From: Odobenus rosmarus divergens
Taxonomy: Eukaryota; Chordata; Mammalia; Carnivora; Odobenidae
Direction of reading: 5' to 3'
NCBI RefSeq assembly: GCF_000321225.1
Contig: NW_004450277.1
Location: forward strand, 288,559 to 352,558
DNA: 64,000 nucleotides
The notes beneath the pieces are model-generated. The model did no database searches and was not told the DNA's origin. It saw only the letters and a program-made list of their open reading frames with translations. The position numbers and the translations under genes are program-made. Numbering within the stretch: position 1 is the stretch's first letter; the number at the start of each line of letters is the position of its first letter. Below, one piece after another: positions 36,101 to 45,100 of this stretch.

Positions 36101-39100
36101 CTAAGTGATAGGTATATGGGTATTCACCTCATATTTTTTGCAAACCATCTTCTCTGTGGGGTAGCAAATTTCAAAATAAAGTCAAGAGAATGAGAAAATA
36201 AGCCAGACTGGGAGAAAATCCTTGCAAAACACATATGATAAAAGATTGTTACCCAAAATATACAGAGAACTCTTAAAACTCAACAGTAAGAGAACAAACC
36301 AACCATGGGCCAGAGACCTTAACAAACACCTCATCTAAGAAGATATGCAGATGGAAAATAAGCATATGAAAAGATGCTCCAGTTGTATGTCATTTGGGAA
36401 CTGTAAATTAAAACAAGATACTACTACACCCTTATCAGAATGACCAAATCTGAAAAACTAACACCACCAAATGCTGACAAGGATGTGGAGCAACAGGAAC
36501 TCTCATACATTGCTGGTGGGAATGTAAAATCGTGCTGCCACTATGGAAGACAGTATGGCAGGTTCTTCCAAACATAAACATACTTGAGGCTCCTGGGTGG
36601 CTCAGTTGGTTAAGTGTCTGCCTTCAGCTCAGGTCATGATCCGAGAGTCCTGGGATTAAGCCGGCATCGTTTTGGTCTTCCTGCTCAGTGGGGAGCCTGC
36701 TTCTCCCTCTCCATCTGGCCCCCACCCCCGCCCCGTGCTCTCTTGCTCACTTATCTCAAATAAATAAAATCTTAAAAAAATAAAAAGGTAAACATACTCC
36801 CACACTGCCAATAGTGAACCTGAATGTAAACTATGGAATCTGGGTGAGAATGTGTACCCATGCAGGTACTTCCATTACAACCAATGTACAGGATGCTGAT
36901 AGTGGAGGTTGTGTGGGGGTGGCTGGAGGGGAAGGTGTTCATGGGAACTCTCTGCACTAGCTGTTTGATTTTGCTGTTAACCTAAAACTGCTCTAAAAAC
37001 TGAAGTCCATTTAAAAGAAAAAGTTGAGGTGGAGACCAGATTAGGTACACCTTTTCTCCAGGAGCCTACTAGGACTGACCTCACCAGCCTGACCGCCCCC
37101 TCCCCTGGAGCCACTGCAACACTTATGGACTCTTGCTTACATCGTTCTACTTCATGTGGTATTTCCCATGTGAATCTTCTCTTAAAATAAATTAAGAACA
37201 GAAAAGAGAATTTAGACCTTGCAGATAATCTAATCCCACTTCCTTATTTCACAGATGAGGACATGGAAGTCAAGAGAAAGAAAATGTCCAAGTTAGAGGT
37301 CTGGGACCTAGGGTCTGGACTCCAGCTCCAGTGCTCCCTCCTTTGTAGCTGACTGCCTTCATGACACAGTACTGGAAGTGACTATGCCCAGGAGACAAAG
37401 AGCATTCTATTAACCTTTCTTGATTCTCTGGGCTTCTCCACCCCATTCCACTGTTTCTCTCTTCTTTTTCCCAGGGAAAAGCCATCACTTAGTACCTGTG
37501 GAAGTCAGCCAGGTGTTCTGAATCAATATAATCATCCAAATTCAGGGTCAAATCTGATACCTGCTGTGACCCACTTTCCTAGAAAAATGAAAACAGAAAA
37601 CGAGAAACTGGGGATATTTCTGGACTAATGGGAGAATAACAAATATTCAAGTTAAAGAACTATACATGCACAAAGAAATGTCTATAATATGCAAAATACC
37701 CTTTTTTTTTAAGATTTAATTTTATTATGTTAGTCACCATACACCATTACTTTTTGATGTAGTGTTCTGTGATTCATTATTTGCGTAACACCCATTGCTC
37801 CATGCAATACATGCCCTCTTTAATACCCATCACTGGGCTAACCCATCCCCCCACCCCCCTCCCCTCTAAANNNNNNNNNNNNNNNNNNNNNNNNNNNNNN
37901 NNNNNNNNNNNNNNNNNNNNNNNNNNNNNNNNNNNNNNNNNNNNNNNNNNNNNNNNNNNNNNNNNNNNNNNNNNNNNNNNNNNNNNNNNNNNNNNNNNNN
38001 NNNNNNNNNNNNNNNNNNNNNNNNNNNNNNNNNNNNNNNNNNNNNNNNNNNNNNNNNNNNNNNNNNNNNNNNNNNNNNNNCATCCCTCCCACCCCCCCCA
38101 CCACTCCAGCAACCCTCAGTTTGTTTCCTGAGATTAAGAATTCCTCCTATCAGTGAGATCATATGATACTTGTCTTTCTCTGATTGACTTAGCAAAATAA
38201 CCTTCTGATGCTTGGGGACTGCTCTGATTTAGAAATACTGCCTTTCTCAGGCAGAGCCCAGTAAACCTACTTCCCAGGCTCTTTTGTAGTCTAGGCACGG
38301 GCATGTCACTGAGGTGCCAAATGGCCACACGTCTCTGACTTGGAGGTGAGGTGCCAAATGGCCACACGTCTCTGACTTGGAGGTGGGCAACGTGGAAAAG
38401 CAGGCCCAGCAAGGGGCAGACATCTTGCTGACGAGGGTAGCAGCAGAGGCATCAACGGCTCATGAGAAGGGGCTCCAGGGCCTGCAGCCTAAGCCAGCAC
38501 CTCATGCCTGGGCGGTGGCAGCAGCAGCAGTTTCCATGGTGTGGTTTTGAGGCACTGTCTTGAAAGCCCTGCCTTGAACCTGTTTCTCTAGCCCTTCCAA
38601 CAATTCAATGGCTATCCCAGTTCTTTTAATAAACCAAATCTGTTTAACTAACTTGAGGGAATTCTGTTATTTATAACTAAGAACTCTGATACAAGATGTA
38701 AATGTTCGTCAAAACGGAAAGGGGGAAGATGAACACAAGGAAAGAGAAGGAAAAATAAGATAAAAACAGAGTGGGAGGCAAACCATAAGAACTCTTAACT
38801 CTAGGGAACAAACTGAGGGTTGCTGGAGGGGAGGTCGGTGGGGGGATGGGGTAACTGGGTGATGGGCATTAAGGAGGGCACTTGATGTAATGAGCACTGA
38901 CTGTTATATACAACTGATAAATCACTGAATTCTACCCTTGAAACTAATAATACAGTATATGTTAACTAAACTGAATTTAAATAAAAGGATAAATAAATTA
39001 CTGTATTACAGAATACTACATAGTAGTTAAAATGAATAAGGTATATCTATATGCATTCCCATGTAAAGACCTCCAAAAGATATTGAGTGAAAACAGCCAG

Positions 39101-42100
39101 GTACAGTGTGATACAGACTGCATGCTACTTTTATATGAGCACACAGGGACAACCAGGACAAACTTAACAAGAGAGTCATTGCCCTTGGGGTGCTTACAGT
39201 CCAGTGGCAGAAGACAAACATCAAACCAAAGGACAACTAAGTACATAATTGTGGTAAGGACCAGCAAAGAAATAAAATGATGAATGTAGGGAGGCATAAT
39301 TTAGATTTTTCTGGCAGGTGAGAGTAGGTAGTCAGGACTATAATTTTTGAGGAAGTGAAAAATGAGAAGGAATTAGCAGGGGCTGAAGGGAGGAGGTGAG
39401 GCAGTCCACGGTGTGGGGAAGAGTTTTCCATCCCTGGAAATGAGAACTGTAAGGGCACCAGGATAGCAGGAAGCTAGGCTTATCTAAAGAACTAAAATAG
39501 CCCCTTGGTCTACAGTAAGCTTCTTTCCATCCCTGTTGTCACCGAAAGGATTTACCCTAAATTATGTAATTATTCCCCTGTGATGAAGTCCCTCCCTTGA
39601 TAATACCAGAAGGTGAACATCTTTGAGCACAAAGCTTTTCTATATGGAGGACTCCTGTCTTGGTTCCAAAAGTAGGGTCACTGGGTGAAGTCCTCATAAA
39701 CATTTAAGGCTCTTGATCTGTACTGTTAAACGGGCTGCACAAAGGTGATCCCAATGTCCGCTCCCACCAGCAGATGCCAACATGTCCCTGAGACTCACCA
39801 GCACATTAATGATCATGCTGTTCTCCACAGTGACAGCCTTCACAAGGAGCTTTCTGGACCCATCCTTAGACTCATACCGGAGGACATACAGGTCTTTATT
39901 GCTATTCCATTCGGCCGGCAGCAGTTCTGATTTCTTATCATTGGGACCTGGCTGAGAAGATACCAGGGTTGAGAGGAGGAAGATCTTCATAGCTCAACAC
40001 AGAGAGCTATGAAGGACCTTGCAGATAATCTAATCCCACTTCCTCATTTCACAGATGAGGACATGGAGGTCAAGAGAAAGAAAATGTCCAAGTTAGAGGT
40101 CTGGGACCTAGTCTCTGGACTCCGGTTCCAGTGCTCCCTTCCTCCCTTGTAGCTGACTGTCTTCGTGACACAGTACCGGAACCTGTCCAGAATCTGCAGC
40201 CTTGGTTTGATAAGAATCTCCTCGCCAATCGCCTGAAGGGATACTGTGAAATTCTAAGACGGTGTTTTTCTAAGTTCAGAACCTGGACCATCTGCAAGAG
40301 GATCACCAAAGTGTTGACTAAAAATAAAGATTCCAGCGTACTCCCTTCCAGACTACTGTAGTGGTTTCACAGAAATGATGAACAATTTTCATACACACAA
40401 AATGGAGCATATGTACAAGATAAAACATCAGTGGACACCTATGTGCCACCTGCTTAAGAGAACACCGCCACTGCCAAAGCCTCAAGTAGGATACTCCTAA
40501 TGAATCTCTCTTATTCCCTTCATGGGTAATCGCTTCTCTGTATTTTTTAAAATGTCTTTACTTTTCCTTATTGCTGTATTACTATTCACACAACCCTAAA
40601 AATATATTGCTTCACATGTGTTTGAACTTACATAAATGGCATCACCTTTATCACTTTTTTTGTCAGTTATTGTGAGATTTCACTGTGTCAAAACATTTAA
40701 CCACGTATGGTGCACTACACGGCGCTCCGCGCAGCACAGTTCACAACTATACGGGGTGGTGGTGTTCGAGCACACTGCCAGGCACACACTCACTTGCTGA
40801 TGCCTATGTGGACTGTGTACAGGCCCGCTGTTATAAGCGCTGCTGCTATGAACATTTGTGTATACATCTGCTGGTACACAGGGGGATGCATTTCTATAGC
40901 CTATGTGTGGGAAAAGAACTTTTAATTTGTAAGATAAAGTCAAACTGCCTTCCAAAGAGGTACGGATTCCACCACACTGTATGAGAGTCCTCGCAGTTCC
41001 ATGTGGTCAGCAACATTGTCACTGTCCAATTTTAAATATTTTTGCCCTCCTGGTGGATGTAAAAATGCATGACTGTGAGGTGTGAGGTCTTCTTTTTCCT
41101 TTTAAACAATCCTAGGGCTTTCCTTTTACACACTAAAGTTTGAGAAATCGGTTTTCAGCTATAGGAAAAAGTAACAGAGTGATTTCTAGGTGGGGAAAGA
41201 TTCCTTAAGATCCACAAAAGAAAAAAAGGACTGTCTTTGAGACTGTTCCAAATTGGAAGCTTCTGTTCAACAACAGACATGGCAACATTAACAGGCAGCC
41301 ACAGGCTACAAGATGTTTGCCATGGCTACAGATGAAAAAGAATGAGTAACTAGCACATTAAGGGAATGCCTGGAAAATGAACAATAAAAATTGGGAACCC
41401 ACTTGAAAAACTGGCAAAAGATATGAACAAGCAAAAGAAAGAGCAGATAACAGTATACAGGGGCTGTTCAACTTTACCAGCACTCAGACAAGTGCAGGTT
41501 GAAACGATGAGGTTCCACGTTACACCCATCACACCAGTATTACCCATTTCTCCATTTTTGTTCATGCGGGTGTGGGGGCAATGGGGACCCTCAGACACTG
41601 TGGGTGGCCACTTGCACTGCTGCAAACCCTCTGGAAAGCCATCTGGCAGCATGTGGTGTGCACTGAGGTAAGTGGACACCCTGTGACCCCAAACCTCCAT
41701 TCCTGGAGGAAACTCTGTGCTCAAAGGCACAGGGGACAACACAAGGGATCTTCATCACAACCTTGTCATGAACACCAACATGAAGGTGAAATGAAAAGAT
41801 ATGCTCACAGTGGAATACTACATAGGAGTTAGAAGGAACAAACTGGATCAAATTGTAGCATCACAGATAAAGGTAAAAAATAAAACTTAAAATATAACTT
41901 AAAAAAATAACTTAAGGGGCACTTGGATGGCTTAGTCTATTGGGTGCCCAACTCCTGATTTCAGCTCAGGTCTTGATCTCTTGATCTCAGGGTCATGAGT
42001 TCAAGCCCCGTGTTGCACTTGGAGCCTACTTAAAAAAAAAATTTATATATACATAAAAAACTTAATAGAAGCTAAGAAAAAATGAAAATTTACAGCCTGG

Positions 42101-45100
42101 TACCATTTATGTAAAGATTTTTTTAAAACACACAAAAGTAATCTATATATTTTTTCATAGATACCGATTTATATGGCTAAACACGGAACAAGTGGATTGG
42201 GAAGCTCTGCACTCAGGAGAATATGGTGGGAGGAATTGGACCAAAGATGAAGAACAATAGCAAAAGACAAAGGTCCAGCACTGCAGCCCTTACACACATC
42301 AAGGACAATGGGAGGCCAAGAGCAAAGAATCGTGGGTCTCTCCTGTTTGGTCACCCGCTTGGTGCTCAGGAATCCAATGGGGGAAGTGGTCCCAAATACA
42401 ATTCAAGATGTTGCAACTGGCATGGTTTAAAAGCTGGCTGGATGACAAGGAAACTCACAAGCCTGAAGCAAAGAAACGAGAGTGACGAAAAACAAAAATG
42501 AAACGAATCAAACCAGTCTGCCAAGTGAGAAAGAGAAACAATCCCTCACCTCCAACTGGGTACATTTCCTGTAACAGGTTTAGTGGATTTAAGGTTTACT
42601 TTGGAAGCTAAGATTTTGATACCGTGCCTTATCTTTGCTCTGTCAGAGGCTTTTGAATTTATATGTATATCCTCCACATACAGCATTTAACCCACCAGAA
42701 TTTTTTCTTGGAATATGGTAATTTGGTCTGCTCACTCTTCCACAGACTCTGGCTTCTAGGGCAAGAGAGAACCCTGGGGTCTGATGAGGCTGATACCTCT
42801 TGTTGCAGGGGAACTGATGGTCCGAGCCCAAGGGCTGCCCTGATATGGGGAAAAGAGGTGGACCAAGAGGGACTGGCCCTGGTGATATCAGGCCAGATTT
42901 GGCATTTCAACTGTGTTTTGGCCCTGACATCAACTATCAGGCCCCCCAGAAAGCTGCAACTGGAAAGCAGCCAAAGCATATGGCTGTGTAGCTTAATACC
43001 CTCAGATGAAAAATTTAAGGGCTCAGAGGGGCTGAGAATTGCCTAAGGTCACAGTAAGTCAGATGCAGAGCTGGGTTTGGCATTCAGAGCTCCTGGCTGC
43101 TTGGTCTATGGCTGGAGGTTTTTCCCAGCCAGATCCACTAGACTGGCCCCGAGAAAATAAGGATAGTTGTCCACTTAGGCAACATCCTGGAGCTAGAAGC
43201 ATTCTTCAGTGGCCATGAGTTCATCCCTGGGTCTCTGGGCTAAAATGCACTCAAAGAAACACAAACAGATCATTTTGGGCATTTCCTCTCTTTTGTCATA
43301 ACCTTTAGATTCCTACGAAAGAAAAGAAAATTCCCGAACCTGTTATCTATAGCCATCTCTAACCCCTTGCCACCTAACCCACTTGACACCTCCGTAAAGC
43401 TCTTAGGAGGTAATCCAAATTCAAATATTGGATTTTTATTGAAGCCGGTGGCCCCACTGCTCTTCTAACCGAGTTTTACATACACAACTGCCCTGCACAA
43501 CAGGAGATAAAACCAAAGAGAAAAACAGACTATTTAGCTTTCTGTTTAACTGTCAATATACTATATGACGAAGCACACACTTTTGGGACCTTCCTCTCTC
43601 CTTATCAGCCCTACAAGGAGGTGGCTAGAGAGGCAACATAAACATTCTCTGAGCATGGCAAACACTCTTGGTCTCAGCGGAGTCTGCTGGTACCAGGCCA
43701 GAAAATTAAACCCTCTCTTAAATAAACTAATAGATGCCTTTCTAAAGGGCTTCTACTCCCATGGAAGTTGACTCAGCAGCATAAGTCAGCGGAGGACAAG
43801 TGCAACCCGAGCTTGAGCAGCACTTCAGGGCAAGGGCACAGAAGCAAAAAGACACACCACAGAGCAGTACAAACACCCGGCCCCAGAGGGCATGCATGAT
43901 TTAGCGCTGGGGCAGACACATGGACAGTGGGCAGTGCCTTTCAAAATCCTCCTCCCCATTCTCCCTGGCCTCCTGCGTGACATCTGGGGCCGGCATCTTT
44001 TTCTGGCCTGCATGATCTCAACAGGTGGCACCACGAACAGAGTGGAATTAGATGGACCATTAGGAATCAGGAAAGGATCTTTTTTTTTTTTAAACCTGTA
44101 TTAAAGTGAGATTGTATTCCTTCTGCACATTTCACCTGAAAAATTGGGGCCTAGAGTATTTGGCAAGGGGATGATGCCAAAGGAGGCAATGACCTATATG
44201 AACTGATGTCCCTAAGCTGTCAGAATTCAGAGCTGCGGAGAGGTGCGTGAAGGGACAAGTGGTGACAGCAGATCTGTATGTAGTGGTGGTCTGTCCTGTG
44301 AAGCGAGGAGAAGAGAGGGAGTGGCACAGGCCCTCGGTAACAAGTTCCTGTTCTGGGCCAGAGAGTCCGACTGTGTCAGAGCAGAAATAGCCAGCTGGGA
44401 GTAAACAAGGTGAGGTCGATGAGGAGGGGCAGAGAACAGGGCAGACCCATTAGATCTGACGGACAGGCAAGGAGTGCGGGGAACTGAGGGCCCACGGACG
44501 AGGCCCTTGGACCAAGTAAGTCTTCCTCCCGTCTCCAATTCCACTGCACTCCACGCCATTCTACACATCAGCTTCCTGGACTTCCCAGGCAAAGCTGAAA
44601 TGAAATGATAGGGGCAAGTGAAAGAGTCATTCAGGACTGGAAAGGTGAAGTGGGGCAAGTGAGGAAACATAAAAGTTTCTGTTGGGGACACTATACACTG
44701 GAGCGGGAGCCCAATACTCGTGGGTGGAGACCCCATCTGTACCGGATTCCAAGGCCTGAGATGTTGAAAGGCAGGGTAAGTGGAATGTACTGCAGGATGG
44801 ACAGAAAGGCCAAGAACAGAGCTGTCCGGGAGGAAAATATGGTTCCTGCCTCCAGGTGTGTATGTGAGTCCCCTTCTTTTCCAGCCTTATACCCAGTCCT
44901 AGATTCCACATGAGGGAACAAGTATGTGTGAGCCTGGAGAGGGGTGGGGATGGGGGATGCAAAGGGTGTATCTGGGGTTCCTGTGAGATACCTGAGGTCT
45001 GGGATGGGGGAAAAAAAAAGAGCCAGACATCCATGACAGTTCTTGTCCTGATGTGACTCCTGTTGGTGGGCATTAAGTGTGAGAGGAGGTGGTGGTCTTG

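Noticed and set aside
37769..38195. Open frames spanning the run of N
   Set aside because: They are open only because N codons are not stops.
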